A DNA stretch of 64,000 bases from a virus. The position numbers and the translations under genes are program-made. The notes beneath the pieces were generated by a model. That model was not told the origin of the DNA. It ran no database searches and worked only from the letters and a program-made list of their open reading frames with translations. Where the stretch lies: IMG/VR virus record IMGVR_UViG_3300046804_004848, positions 62,001 through 126,000 of that record. One strand, written 5' to 3'. Positions 33,500 through 43,096 of this stretch are shown in pieces (positions within the stretch are counted from its first letter, which is position 1; each line of letters begins with the position of its first letter).

Positions 33500-35401
33500 T
33501 TAACGTACTGAATTATGACCCATAAATTTGCGTAATTCACGTGCTTGTTTGATTGCTCGCTTGGCATCTTTACGCTTTTGGGCAGGTGTGCGTGTATCTT
33601 GCAAATCTTCAGGTGTTCCACCAATTGGGCTTAAACTATTTCCACCAAAATAATTTGGGTTATCAGCCTCATGTAATTCATGCCCCATACGTTTTTTCAC
33701 TATGTCCATAATATATTGTACATCATCATCACTTAATTGTGGACTCATACACTTGCGCCAATATCCAAATTTTTGTTCTTCAGATAAATTAGGATCAATT
33801 AATACCTTGCGCATATCTGTGCCACGTGGTCCATTTATATTCTTATATGGGTCATTCGTTTGTTGCCTACTTAGCACATCTAATGTTTCAAAATTATAAC
33901 TGCGCCCATTATACTCTTTTACATGACTCATGCTATCAGCACGATCATTACCAAATATAGCCGTAACATGCTTATATCCTAATTCATTTAACTTCTTCAA
34001 CGCACTCATCAATGTAGGCATACTATCGTCAGCAGCAACAAAAGATTGTTTGTGATTAGGAAATACTTTGTGATAGATAGATAATTTTTCACTAGGTGTA
34101 AGCGGATCATCTTCACCCATTGTTCTGCTTAATATCACATAAGGATCTGCACCTTGTTCATTAGCTGTGGTAAACACACTGTTAGCTAAGTACATATGCC
34201 CACGGTGACCCATACAACGACCAAAAGTTATTACCGCACGATCACTTTTACCATTACGACTAATTGATTCTTTTAAATACTTAGATTCATTTTTGAACTT
34301 ATTTGCTCTAGTAAATGCGCCACGTTTGACTAGTTTGATTGGGTTAACACCTTCGTTAATATCGTAAACAAATCCTTCACCACCACGTTGTCCATCAGGT
34401 AATTCTGCCTCAATGCCTAACTTGCGTAATGTACTTTCTTCAAGTTGGTCAACAATTAAATCTTTAATTTTCATAGTAGCACGTATCATCCTAAAAGTGT
34501 CATTAGCTCCATCTAAATGTGTTTTTAAATGTTCAGCCAATATGTTTTGTTCTTTGGCAGATAAACTATCACGTGCATAGGTAGTGAAATTATCTCCTAA
34601 ATTATGTAACGCATCTAAGTCATTTTCATTAATTTGACTGTTGACATATTCATATAGAATCTTTTTTATAACCATTGGTGATACAAACTCATTAATACTA
34701 TTACGCTTTTGTTTGGCAAAGTTCCAATATTTTTCTAATAATGTACGTTCTAATTTTGGTGAATCACTTGTATGTAATGGTGGAATAACAACAACTTTAT
34801 TACCTGTAAAACTATTGGCATAATCACCTACAGGATATCGTCTACCACCTGTAGCGGGTAAGTCACGAAAATATGCAGTGGCGGCACATCCACTTACACT
34901 ATTGGCAATACGTTGTCCTAATTGACTTTGTGGGTTTATTTTATAAATTACAGTATTTGGGTTACATTGGAAACAATTTTCTAAAAGACCTGGCGAATTT
35001 TTGTATAACAATCCTGCTTCTAAGTAACCACGAAAATCCTTTGGCGTTGCTGCTTCATATATTTCATACAATGCTGCCATATCACGTGCAAATTGTTCAC
35101 GCTCAAATGTACGCTTAGGTTTACGTCCAATATATTGTTCATATACTGCTTGTGGACTGTCTACAATATCACGACTATATTTGTCACCAAAGTGAAAACG
35201 ACCATTGTCTGTCCTACCGAAAATTATAGCAGGACTACCATCCCATTTTACTTCAAGTGGTTGACGTTTAATAATACCTGCAATACACTCAAGCACACGT
35301 TTTATACCACGTGCGCCTTCTATGTAAATTAAATCTTCAAGGTGTTGGAATTCACGACCAACAGGTGGTTTAGCAGATTCCAACAGTATTGATGTTGACA
35401 T
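33500..35401 (-). CDS. fusion of nucleotidyl (ligase-like) domain and HxGH nucleotidyltransferase domain
   Basis: 633 residues from ATG 35401. The N-terminal part has LEVKWDGSPAIIFGR with Lys52 in the KxDGxP position of RNA/DNA-ligase adenylation. GGEGFVYD and KLVKRGAF further on fit motifs IV and V. The C-terminal ~230 residues contain ITFGRCMGHRGHMYL, the GxFxPxHxGH-type motif of NMN/FMN/cytidylyltransferases. Related T4-like marine phage proteins exist, of unknown substrate. It directly follows the 941-residue gene (1-nt gap). Confidence 0.7.
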   Translation of the reverse strand: MSTSILLESAKPPVGREFQHLEDLIYIEGARGIKRVLECIAGIIKRQPLEVKWDGSPAIIFGRTDNGRFHFGDKYSRDIVDSPQAVYEQYIGRKPKRTFEREQFARDMAALYEIYEAATPKDFRGYLEAGLLYKNSPGLLENCFQCNPNTVIYKINPQSQLGQRIANSVSGCAATAYFRDLPATGGRRYPVGDYANSFTGNKVVVIPPLHTSDSPKLERTLLEKYWNFAKQKRNSINEFVSPMVIKKILYEYVNSQINENDLDALHNLGDNFTTYARDSLSAKEQNILAEHLKTHLDGANDTFRMIRATMKIKDLIVDQLEESTLRKLGIEAELPDGQRGGEGFVYDINEGVNPIKLVKRGAFTRANKFKNESKYLKESISRNGKSDRAVITFGRCMGHRGHMYLANSVFTTANEQGADPYVILSRTMGEDDPLTPSEKLSIYHKVFPNHKQSFVAADDSMPTLMSALKKLNELGYKHVTAIFGNDRADSMSHVKEYNGRSYNFETLDVLSRQQTNDPYKNINGPRGTDMRKVLIDPNLSEEQKFGYWRKCMSPQLSDDDVQYIMDIVKKRMGHELHEADNPNYFGGNSLSPIGGTPEDLQDTRTPAQKRKDAKRAIKQARELRKFMGHNSVR

Positions 35402-35402
35402 A

Positions 35403-38228
35403 TTATAGACCTGATAGTTTTCTAATCCTATCAAGTGATCCTTCTTCAAGATCCATTGGGACTTTATCTTTTTTATGTTTTACTTCACCACGCTTATCAG
35501 CTTGTTTTTTATCTTTGTGTTTGCCCATACCCCCACCACCAATTCCTGCCATAGCATTTTTGGCTACAGGGTTACGTACTTTTACTGAAGATTCTTTGTC
35601 TTTAGATGCTTCTTTTACAGGGGGATTAGAATATAAACCGACAACTTCTTTATACGCAGGTTTTAAGTGAGTATTAATATAATCTAAATATTGTCCTTGT
35701 TCATTAGGACGCACAAATTTTTTAATTCTTTCTTCTACATAAGGAATTGCTTGATAGATATATTTTAGTAAATGAGGAATAACTTTGGGATTTTGCCATA
35801 AATCACTTTTAGTCATTTCAGTCCATTTTATACCATTAATCACAGGTCCTTGATAGGTGCGAAACATATCTAATAATTCATTAGTTGCTGCTTGATCAAT
35901 ACCATGATTTTTCAGTGCAGCACTTTTAAATGATATAAACATACTCCAAGCTTGTAACAACTCAAATAATTTCTTTTCTGTTGCGTTTTTGGGTATACCT
36001 TCATCTAACATTGCGTTTTCATTGGCTTTATTTTTAACACAATTAGGATATTTTTTACCAAACATTGTTTTCATACCATCTTTATGATAGCCTTTCCAAC
36101 ATGCTTCTTCAATTTCACCTTCAAACTCTTTTAAATATTCCTCTACTGCAGCACTAGGTTGCTGTGTACGTTGTTTGAGCATCTTTGCTGTATCATCTGC
36201 TGCACGTACAAAACCTTGGTCATCAAAACGTTTCTTTTGTTTTTGTAACAAAGCTCGCATTTCATCAGGTGTAGGCATCTTACCTTTAAGCTCATTAACT
36301 TGCTCACCACCCTTAGTCACGAGTATTGCTGCAGGTGCACTACCTACTTTTACAGTCTTTACAGTAAACCCACCACCAAGCACACTTTGTACATAACCTT
36401 TTAATTCTTGTGGAGTAAATCCTTTTTGGAACGTTCCTGCAGTTGTAATGATACTATTAGGTTCATCTTGTGGCTCACCTTTTGCAGATAAAACATCTTT
36501 GCCACGTGTTGTGATAAGTGCTGAACCACCTTGCATAAGGATACGACCAATATCTTTTACTGCTGCATCACGCCAACCTTTATCATTAGGTATAACATTA
36601 AGAACATTTAATGATACAATTTTTGCGTATGACTCATCAGGTATACTATCAACACGATCAAAGTTAGGCTTAAATCCTGCCTTAGGATGCATTTCATAAC
36701 TATCAGCACCAATCTCTGATGAACCTAATCCCAATCCCGCACCAAAGTCTAATGTCTTGCCTTGCGGTCCGTCTACTTTATCTAACAAACCTTTTGCATA
36801 ACGATAGGTGGGTAAAGTACCTGCAATTTGTGTTTTTTGTGACAAACGTGGGTCATAATCTTCACGCATGCCACCTTCAGGAGCAGGTGGAGGTGGAGGA
36901 GGTGGTGGAACATCTTGTGGCGCAGGTGCTGCTGTTTTTGGGGCAGCTTTTGGAGCAGGTGTTGGAGCAACAGCAGGAGTTTCTTCTGCAGAAATTTTAT
37001 CAAGAATTTCCTCATAGTGTTTATCTTGTGCATTTTCTTGCATCCAACCAATGATAATAGGACGTGCATCTTGGTCAGGTTTACTCATACCTGCTTTTTG
37101 TAAGCGTGAATTTAACGCAGGTTCGTCAAGAATACCTTCAATTTCATTGATAGCATTTTTGCCATCAGGTCCTAATGTTAAGAACTCGCTATCTGCTCCA
37201 AGTAAATCTACTAAATCATCAAGTGAACCTGTTGATGTTGGATGTAATACTTCATTAACAATACCACTAGCCCACTCGTTAAAATCATTGACTTCAGACA
37301 TTTCTGTTATGTTCTTAGACAAACGATGTAACACAGGAATTGCGCTTTCTACACGTGGATCTAAGCGTTGTGTTAAAAACATTTGTGAAATGGATGTGTC
37401 AACATTGTCTTCGTTTAATGTAGGTTTCCAACTTTCAAAATACTTATTATATCCACGTGAACCTTGTAACTGTTTAACAGTTTCACGCAATGCTTGATAA
37501 TGATTTTGCGCTTCGTTTACTAATTTTATTGCGCTTTCGTTAAATTGTTTGTTGCGTGTGGCACGTACAAAACCACCTAAACGGTTGATATCTTCTGCTA
37601 TTTCGCTAATATGGTTCCAACGCTCATCATTATAACGACCACCTTCAGCTAAATGTCTAGCATATGCTCTTGCTACGCTTGGTTTTTTGGTATCAAGTAA
37701 AAATCTTTCACCTGTTTCTGTTTCTAAAAAAATCTTTTGAATATTACGAAAACGTGCATCAGTTTCTTCTAATGGTCGGCTATGTTTAAGGATCATCTTC
37801 ACCGTACCAGGATTCTTATCGCTATAACTTGTATGGCGTGTACCGTAATAACCTTCATCTAATTTTTTCTGATGTTCACGTTTTTTCATATCAGTAGCTA
37901 ACCTATCAATATTTTTTGTTTTAAAATCTAACTGATGCATCATGGCAAAGCGTTTTAATTGTTTAACAAACTGAAACCAATCATCGCTACCATCATCTTC
38001 ATTCATAATAGCATCATCATAATACAAATTTAATGACTTAGTACCGTCAATTGATACGGTTGCAGTTGCTTTTTCATTGCCATTAGGTGCGAATTTAAAC
38101 TGAAATAATTCAGCATCATCGGGTATAGGCACTTGTTTACCACTACTATCATATGGAATAGCATCCATACCTTTAGCATCTAAAAAATTGTCTAAGTCTA
38201 CATTGATAAGTTCATTATTCTTTGGCAT
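35403..38228 (-). CDS. large multidomain protein with internal methyltransferase-like domain, 941 aa
   Basis: 941 residues. An N-terminal region of ~420 residues has no recognised fold. A poly-Pro hinge (PPPPPPPPAP near 445) comes next. A methyltransferase-like domain runs from about 485 to 630 (GKTLDFGAGLGLGSS, SLNVLNVIPND, ALITTRG). A Cys-bearing ACWKGYHKDGMKTMFGKKYP near 710 resembles a motif common in phage structural and core proteins. The end is SLDRIRKLSGL, similar to the N-terminus of the protein at 41756-41953. It is under a late promoter, beside terminase, so a virion or head role is likely. Confidence 0.6.
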   Translation of the reverse strand: MPKNNELINVDLDNFLDAKGMDAIPYDSSGKQVPIPDDAELFQFKFAPNGNEKATATVSIDGTKSLNLYYDDAIMNEDDGSDDWFQFVKQLKRFAMMHQLDFKTKNIDRLATDMKKREHQKKLDEGYYGTRHTSYSDKNPGTVKMILKHSRPLEETDARFRNIQKIFLETETGERFLLDTKKPSVARAYARHLAEGGRYNDERWNHISEIAEDINRLGGFVRATRNKQFNESAIKLVNEAQNHYQALRETVKQLQGSRGYNKYFESWKPTLNEDNVDTSISQMFLTQRLDPRVESAIPVLHRLSKNITEMSEVNDFNEWASGIVNEVLHPTSTGSLDDLVDLLGADSEFLTLGPDGKNAINEIEGILDEPALNSRLQKAGMSKPDQDARPIIIGWMQENAQDKHYEEILDKISAEETPAVAPTPAPKAAPKTAAPAPQDVPPPPPPPPAPEGGMREDYDPRLSQKTQIAGTLPTYRYAKGLLDKVDGPQGKTLDFGAGLGLGSSEIGADSYEMHPKAGFKPNFDRVDSIPDESYAKIVSLNVLNVIPNDKGWRDAAVKDIGRILMQGGSALITTRGKDVLSAKGEPQDEPNSIITTAGTFQKGFTPQELKGYVQSVLGGGFTVKTVKVGSAPAAILVTKGGEQVNELKGKMPTPDEMRALLQKQKKRFDDQGFVRAADDTAKMLKQRTQQPSAAVEEYLKEFEGEIEEACWKGYHKDGMKTMFGKKYPNCVKNKANENAMLDEGIPKNATEKKLFELLQAWSMFISFKSAALKNHGIDQAATNELLDMFRTYQGPVINGIKWTEMTKSDLWQNPKVIPHLLKYIYQAIPYVEERIKKFVRPNEQGQYLDYINTHLKPAYKEVVGLYSNPPVKEASKDKESSVKVRNPVAKNAMAGIGGGGMGKHKDKKQADKRGEVKHKKDKVPMDLEEGSLDRIRKLSGL

Positions 38229-38249
38229 GATAAATCCACTTTTATAGTG

Positions 38250-38256
38250 TATTTAT
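38250..38256 (-). promoter_or_regulatory. T4-type late promoter
   Basis: GATAAATA on the minus strand (38257-38250), 21 nt before ATG 38228. It overlaps the terminase stop codon. Confidence 0.6.
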
Positions 38257-39830
38257 CAGGTTATAGAACTTAATGTCATTATAAAGGGCATGGGTTCAAC
38301 GTATTCACTGTGGTCACGAATATGTGTATCTAAATCACTATGATAATTTTGAAGGTGCTGTAAAATACGTACAACAAGTAATGTTGCCATTACTAAGTCA
38401 TCTGTTTCGCCTATTTTAGCAGCATAACTACCTTGTGCTGCAACAAAAGACTTGAGTTCTGTCACTAATGCTTTACTTTTAAGCACCATTTTTTGACTTT
38501 CAATAAGGTTTTTAAGCTTACTACATGCTGCTAGTTTACTTTTTTGTGTTGTATTGAAACCTTTTCTATAACGTTTTACTGCACCCACCTGTTTAGGCTC
38601 ACTTAACATCGTACCTTTAATATTTTCTTCACCATATTCTGATAAAGAAATTAAAGCAGCTTCACCAATCGTATTGTTCTCTAAACTATAATATAAATTA
38701 TTAGGTTCATTGGTACATTCTACAATATAATCATTAATCTTTGCTAGTAACTTAATTTGTTCAGGTATGGTAGTTCTATTATGTTTCCACTCTCCAATTT
38801 GTGTGGTAGTATTAGCTTCAAAAATTTGTATAGCAGCAGGGTCACTACCTGTACCTAAACTTGGGTCTAATCCCACACAGTAAATATTTCCTTTTTTTGG
38901 TTTAGAATACCATCTTATTTGACCCATACGTTCAATGGGTTCAATGCCTTCAAGCGTAGTTAACATTAGTGGATTAATTAATGTTTCATCACCAATAACA
39001 AATTCACAACCAATTTCTCGTCTAAATCTTTCTTCACCAAGTTGGGATTTCATGGATTCAGCCCATGCGTCATCACGGCCTGGTTGCTCGCTCCAATGTG
39101 CTTTATATGCTTTAAAACCATTAATTCCTAATTCTGTATCATTACCATACTCATCTTGAGTTTTATTAGCTGCTTTCCAAATTAATGCAAACTGATCTTC
39201 ATCACTATTTGGGGTACTTGTTATAATTGCCTTACCACCTGTTGCTAGTGTAGGAGCAATAGAAGTCCAAAATTCTTTAGCTATACTTGGTCTAACGAAC
39301 GCAAATTCATCAAGATATAATAATGATATAGAAAGACCACGACCTGTATTTTCTGTTGTAGTAGCACTAATAATTCTACTACCATTTTCAAAATCTAATG
39401 ATCCTTTGTTATAAGTTACAACACCTGCTTTAATATGAGTAGGACAGTTTTCATAACCATAACGTATACGTTGCATAATTTCCTGCGAACCTGCATACTT
39501 ATGCGCTGCTACTAAAATTGTACTGTCGGGAACAAACATGGCATACCAAAGTAAATAACCTGCAGCACTTGTAGATTTACCACTTTGACGTGGCATCAAA
39601 GATATTGAATAACGATAATTATGATAAGTTTCAATTAAACGTTTTTGATAATCATATGGATGATAATTCATACTACCCTTAGTAGGGTGTTGAATCATGA
39701 AAAAATTATCCATAAAATACAGATAACCTGTATTAGGATCACAGCATTTTAAGAAATCTTGTAACTGTTTGTCATCCTTAAATGATGTTAACTCATAAGG
39801 ATTCTTAATAAGTTGAATACTACTATTCAT
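38256..39830 (-). CDS. terL: terminase large subunit, T4 gp17-like
   Basis: 524 residues. ATPase: MPRQSGKST (Walker A, Lys85) and LLYLDEFAFV (Walker B, Asp174-Glu175), with a coupling motif ITSTPNSDEDQF. Nuclease: VGLDPSLGTGSD with catalytic Asp322 and later ETDDLVMA. It packages DNA into proheads and cuts it at headful. Adjacent genes are virion proteins. The small terminase and portal lie outside this window. Confidence 0.95.
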   Translation of the reverse strand: MNSSIQLIKNPYELTSFKDDKQLQDFLKCCDPNTGYLYFMDNFFMIQHPTKGSMNYHPYDYQKRLIETYHNYRYSISLMPRQSGKSTSAAGYLLWYAMFVPDSTILVAAHKYAGSQEIMQRIRYGYENCPTHIKAGVVTYNKGSLDFENGSRIISATTTENTGRGLSISLLYLDEFAFVRPSIAKEFWTSIAPTLATGGKAIITSTPNSDEDQFALIWKAANKTQDEYGNDTELGINGFKAYKAHWSEQPGRDDAWAESMKSQLGEERFRREIGCEFVIGDETLINPLMLTTLEGIEPIERMGQIRWYSKPKKGNIYCVGLDPSLGTGSDPAAIQIFEANTTTQIGEWKHNRTTIPEQIKLLAKINDYIVECTNEPNNLYYSLENNTIGEAALISLSEYGEENIKGTMLSEPKQVGAVKRYRKGFNTTQKSKLAACSKLKNLIESQKMVLKSKALVTELKSFVAAQGSYAAKIGETDDLVMATLLVVRILQHLQNYHSDLDTHIRDHSEYVEPMPFIMTLSSIT

Positions 39831-39848
39831 TACATATCTTAAAATATC

Positions 39849-41729
39849 TTAATTGACTTCTTGCCATTCAATACTTGCATAAACATCTTGGTTAGTACCA
39901 ATAGTTGCGGCTGTCATTACATATTCGTACATTACATTAGTAAAAGGCTGTCTTTGTAGTTGAACTTCAAAACCAAATGATTCCTGACTTGGAGCTGCCG
40001 CAGTTTGATTACTTGACATAATAAATCCTTCAGTAACAATTTCTCCACTACTGACCGCAGTAGGTGCTAAATTATATTCAACGGGACTTGATGCTCCGAT
40101 GCCAGTCCATGTTCCACCAGTAGTTACTGCTCTACTATAGATACGGTACTTAAATGTACTTTGTGCTACGGGTGCTATGGTAAAGAATGTAGGCAATACA
40201 ATACTATCAGGACAAGTGCTTAATAATCTTATGCTTAACAATGGCTTAAAGCTAGTGTCGTTGGGTAATTGTATTGGAGTACCCAAATTATGTCCAATAC
40301 TTCTAGGTGTTCCTGACAATGAGTAACCACCTTCACTAATTACTGTACTACAAATTTGTCTTAGTGTGCTAGAACTACTTGCTGTACCTGTGTTCTCAAT
40401 TTCAAATCTTAGTGGCAAACTACCTGTAGACATGTATGTTGTAGTGTTACCTGGTATATTAGCATGGTTAAATGTATGTACAACAATATATTGACCACCA
40501 ATGATGAATCCTGTGCGAACGCTACCTACACCTAACCATTCAATGTCACAGAAAAAGATTTGGTCTACTGCCGTATTCAACTCAACACCACTAGGTCCAA
40601 GACCATTTAATGGATCACCATTCCAACTACTTTGTGCTACTCTATTTTCAACTACACTACCTGAACTATAACTACGAATGACCATATACAGTGTGCTGTC
40701 ACTTTGTTCAAAATAAATGCCATTCTGACTGTTGAAATAACCCACACGTTGGCGTAGATTAGGTTTAGCAATATTCATACAGAATGATGAATAAATTAGT
40801 AAACTCTTACCAGGCTGATATGGGAATACTTTATATGTTTCTGCATATACTTTATCACCGCTAGCAGTATTAACTGCCATAGCAAATGTGCTACTGTTAC
40901 TATCAAATGTATACGTACCTGCACCTGCTGTATTGCTAGCAAATTGATTATGATTGTAGTATCTAGTTTGTGTATCAAATAATGTTTGTGGATTACTTAC
41001 ACGCAATCTACCAAAACTATCACTTTGTGTTGGCGCAAAAAAGCTTGCATTATTTACACCTTCTACGTATAATGGATTAGTTACACTGTTTACATTACTG
41101 TCTTTTGATACAGATATAGGATTACCTGTATCATTTTTAATTTCAACTTCGGGCATTGTTCCAATATTAACGTTTCCTGTAATACCAACATTACCATCAA
41201 CCGTTAAACTACCACCACCATCTACTACTGTAACATTAGCAGTAATTCCTGCTATATTTCCTGTAATACTACTGACTGCAACAGTACCTGTTACAGCAGC
41301 ATTGACATTCCCACCTGTTATATTGGCATTGACATTGGGCATTGTTCCAATATTAATATTACTAGTAATTCCTGCTATATTTCCTGTAATACTACTGACC
41401 GCTACAGTACCTGTTACCGCAGCATTTACATTGGGCATTGTTCCAATATTTACATTACCACTTACGCCTACGTTACCACCTGCGATTGTAACGTTACTAT
41501 TGCCATCAATACTTACAGGCATCCATGGTACTGTTAGGTTACCTGAATTACCAACTTCAGAAATATGTGCATCGATATTACCAGGTATATTTACATTACC
41601 TTCAATGACAATATTTCCTGTAAAACCTGTGCGTACATAAACATTACCACTTGTTTCATCTAAAGCAAGTGCTTGGTTGATATTACGTAAATACCATGGG
41701 GCTACATTGGATGGGTTAGGTTCTGCCAT
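39849..41729 (-). CDS. virion structural/tail-fibre-like protein with Asn/Gly-rich repeats
   Basis: 626 residues. The N-terminal ~210 residues are repeats built on (G)NVNIGTMPNVN and AAVTGTVAVSSITGNIAGIT, likely a beta-solenoid or spacer. The rest (from about FFAPTQSDSFGRLRV) is a beta-rich domain like those in marine phage virion proteins. No lyase or peptidase motif. A late promoter at 41749-41755 precedes it. Confidence 0.7.
   Translation of the reverse strand: MAEPNPSNVAPWYLRNINQALALDETSGNVYVRTGFTGNIVIEGNVNIPGNIDAHISEVGNSGNLTVPWMPVSIDGNSNVTIAGGNVGVSGNVNIGTMPNVNAAVTGTVAVSSITGNIAGITSNINIGTMPNVNANITGGNVNAAVTGTVAVSSITGNIAGITANVTVVDGGGSLTVDGNVGITGNVNIGTMPEVEIKNDTGNPISVSKDSNVNSVTNPLYVEGVNNASFFAPTQSDSFGRLRVSNPQTLFDTQTRYYNHNQFASNTAGAGTYTFDSNSSTFAMAVNTASGDKVYAETYKVFPYQPGKSLLIYSSFCMNIAKPNLRQRVGYFNSQNGIYFEQSDSTLYMVIRSYSSGSVVENRVAQSSWNGDPLNGLGPSGVELNTAVDQIFFCDIEWLGVGSVRTGFIIGGQYIVVHTFNHANIPGNTTTYMSTGSLPLRFEIENTGTASSSSTLRQICSTVISEGGYSLSGTPRSIGHNLGTPIQLPNDTSFKPLLSIRLLSTCPDSIVLPTFFTIAPVAQSTFKYRIYSRAVTTGGTWTGIGASSPVEYNLAPTAVSSGEIVTEGFIMSSNQTAAAPSQESFGFEVQLQRQPFTNVMYEYVMTAATIGTNQDVYASIEWQEVN
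41241..41309. repeat. 69-bp direct repeat, copy 1
   Basis: Near-identical to 41364-41432 (differences at a few third positions). It encodes one of the repeat units of the virion protein; the repeat period is 123 nt (41 residues). Confidence 0.85.
41364..41432. repeat. 69-bp direct repeat, copy 2
   Basis: Second copy of the repeat at 41241-41309, offset 123 nt, in the same reading frame. It could allow in-frame expansion or loss by recombination. Confidence 0.85.
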
Positions 41730-41748
41730 AATAATATCTCTATTAATT

Positions 41749-41755
41749 TATTTAT
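41749..41755 (-). promoter_or_regulatory. T4-type late promoter
   Basis: GATAAATA on the minus strand, 19 nt before ATG 41729. Confidence 0.55.
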
Positions 41756-41953
41756 CTAAATTGGTTTTTCTCCCGTTAGATGAGTTTGGGCAAACCATAA
41801 CTTAAACCACGCAGGGTCGCCAGGCCTAATATTTTTCTCTCGCATTATTTGCGCTTTTTGGGTAGCAGACATACTTATTGCTGCACCATAATCAGATGAA
41901 TTTGGCAGGGTAATACCTGCCAATTTTCTTAAATCGTCTAATTCATCACTCAT
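41756..41953 (-). CDS. small conserved phage protein, 65 aa
   Basis: 65 residues starting MSDELDDLRKLAGI. The LDDLRKLAG block resembles the C-terminal LDRIRKLSG of the 941-residue protein. The end (RPGDPAWFKLWFAQTHLTGE) is a pattern I recall from pelagiphage-like genomes. It has a late promoter 5 nt upstream of the ATG, so its mRNA should be leaderless. Confidence 0.65.
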   Translation of the reverse strand: MSDELDDLRKLAGITLPNSSDYGAAISMSATQKAQIMREKNIRPGDPAWFKLWFAQTHLTGEKPI

Positions 41954-41958
41954 AAAGA

Positions 41959-41965
41959 TATTTAT
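41959..41965 (-). promoter_or_regulatory. T4-type late promoter, leaderless spacing
   Basis: CATAAATA on the minus strand ending at 41959; 5 nt separate it from ATG 41953. Confidence 0.65.
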
Positions 41966-41977
41966 GAGTGTTTTGTA

Positions 41978-42673
41978 CTATTTTAAATCAAGTGCTCTAG
42001 CTTTGTGTGCTACTACACAATAAAAATGTTCCATGACTTTTTTATCGGTACCATCTTCATTTTTGCCAACAATAAGCTCAAACTGTAAATTTTCAAATTT
42101 ATCAATATCAAATCCTGTACGCTGTAATAATGCTGCTAACATGCGCTCACCAAAAATACTATAATGGTTTAAATTATATTCATGCAAACGATCACAGTTT
42201 GGTGCAGGAACTTCAATATAGATGTATTTTTGATGTTTTAATACTCTATTATATTCTGCTAAGGTAAACAATGGGTATGGACTATGCTCTAATGCATGTC
42301 TGCAAAAGATTAAATCTGTACTTTCATCAATATACCCTTTTTGTTGTGGCAAAAAACTTAAATCAAATGGTTCAACAGGATGTCCATTATCCTTACACAT
42401 CTTAATATCATTATCACTTAAGGTAATTCCAACATAATTGGTATAACCTTTTTGTTTGATTTCGTCCATAAAGTACCCAGGCCCGCACCCCATGTCTAAA
42501 ATTCTAGCATCTTTTGGTAACTCAAGTGGGTCAATATACTTTTCAACTACAGATTTTGTAAGTTGTTGATGAAAACCGCTAGGTCCTTCATCGTAAATAT
42601 GTGTTGCTAACCATTCATGATACCATTTTAACTTGATAGCATCAACTGTTTTGTTAATATCAATATTTTTCAT
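41978..42673 (-). CDS. SAM-dependent methyltransferase
   Basis: 231 residues from ATG 42673 (MKNIDINK), preceded by GAGGAACACT. Motif I is ARILDMGCGPGYFMDEI; IFCRHALEHSPYP is the motif II/III region; ILEVPAPN-like YIEVPAPNCDRL follows. The substrate is unknown. It sits among head-associated late genes and may modify a virion component or a small molecule. Confidence 0.85.
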   Translation of the reverse strand: MKNIDINKTVDAIKLKWYHEWLATHIYDEGPSGFHQQLTKSVVEKYIDPLELPKDARILDMGCGPGYFMDEIKQKGYTNYVGITLSDNDIKMCKDNGHPVEPFDLSFLPQQKGYIDESTDLIFCRHALEHSPYPLFTLAEYNRVLKHQKYIYIEVPAPNCDRLHEYNLNHYSIFGERMLAALLQRTGFDIDKFENLQFELIVGKNEDGTDKKVMEHFYCVVAHKARALDLK

Positions 42674-42722
42674 AGTGTTCCTCTGTAACACTACTTATAC
42701 GCAGTAAAGACTTATTAAAAAA

Positions 42723-43094
42723 TTATTTAAAGCCTTTGAATGATTGTATTGGACTTGTTTTATTAGTGTCTTTTACTTCCAAACTACGCATATCACCTTG
42801 ATTAAAATCATGCATATCTGAACCTACCGCAGCATATGCTACTTTTAACATATCTTGTTCTTCTTTTGTATAAGGGTGAGCCGTATTATAGCGTCCCGTA
42901 TAACTTTCTGAGTCTAAAGTCACAGGCTTTGTCCCGTCTGTACAAGCAACTGCCATCATAACACGATTAAGTTCATAAATACGATCCATACCTTCAAGGT
43001 CACGAAATTTATGTAAACCACGTGATGCTTCTTTCGCACGTACAGGTGGTTCGCCAATACTGTTTTGTTCTGTTATAAATTCTTTAGCTCGCAT
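42723..43094 (-). CDS. capsid-targeted internal protein candidate, 123 aa (MRAKEFITE)
   Basis: 123 residues. The N-terminus MRAKEFITE resembles the T4 IPIII capsid-targeting sequence MKTYQEFIAE, with a putative I-x-E cleavage site after Glu9. The middle (ASRGLHKFRDLEGMDRIYEL) resembles conserved marine T4-like phage proteins. The C-terminus KTSPIQSFKGFK is shared with the protease-like protein at 44206-45123. Likely packaged in the head (inference). Confidence 0.6.
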   Translation of the reverse strand: MRAKEFITEQNSIGEPPVRAKEASRGLHKFRDLEGMDRIYELNRVMMAVACTDGTKPVTLDSESYTGRYNTAHPYTKEEQDMLKVAYAAVGSDMHDFNQGDMRSLEVKDTNKTSPIQSFKGFK

Positions 43095-43096
43095 AA

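Noticed and set aside
41241-41432. A CRISPR-like or regulatory repeat array
   Set aside because: The two copies are in frame inside a virion-protein gene and encode protein repeats; there are no spacers of uniform length.
41302-41640. A plus-strand frame over the virion-protein repeats
   Set aside because: It is a shadow of the repeat composition on the opposite strand; no signal for translation.
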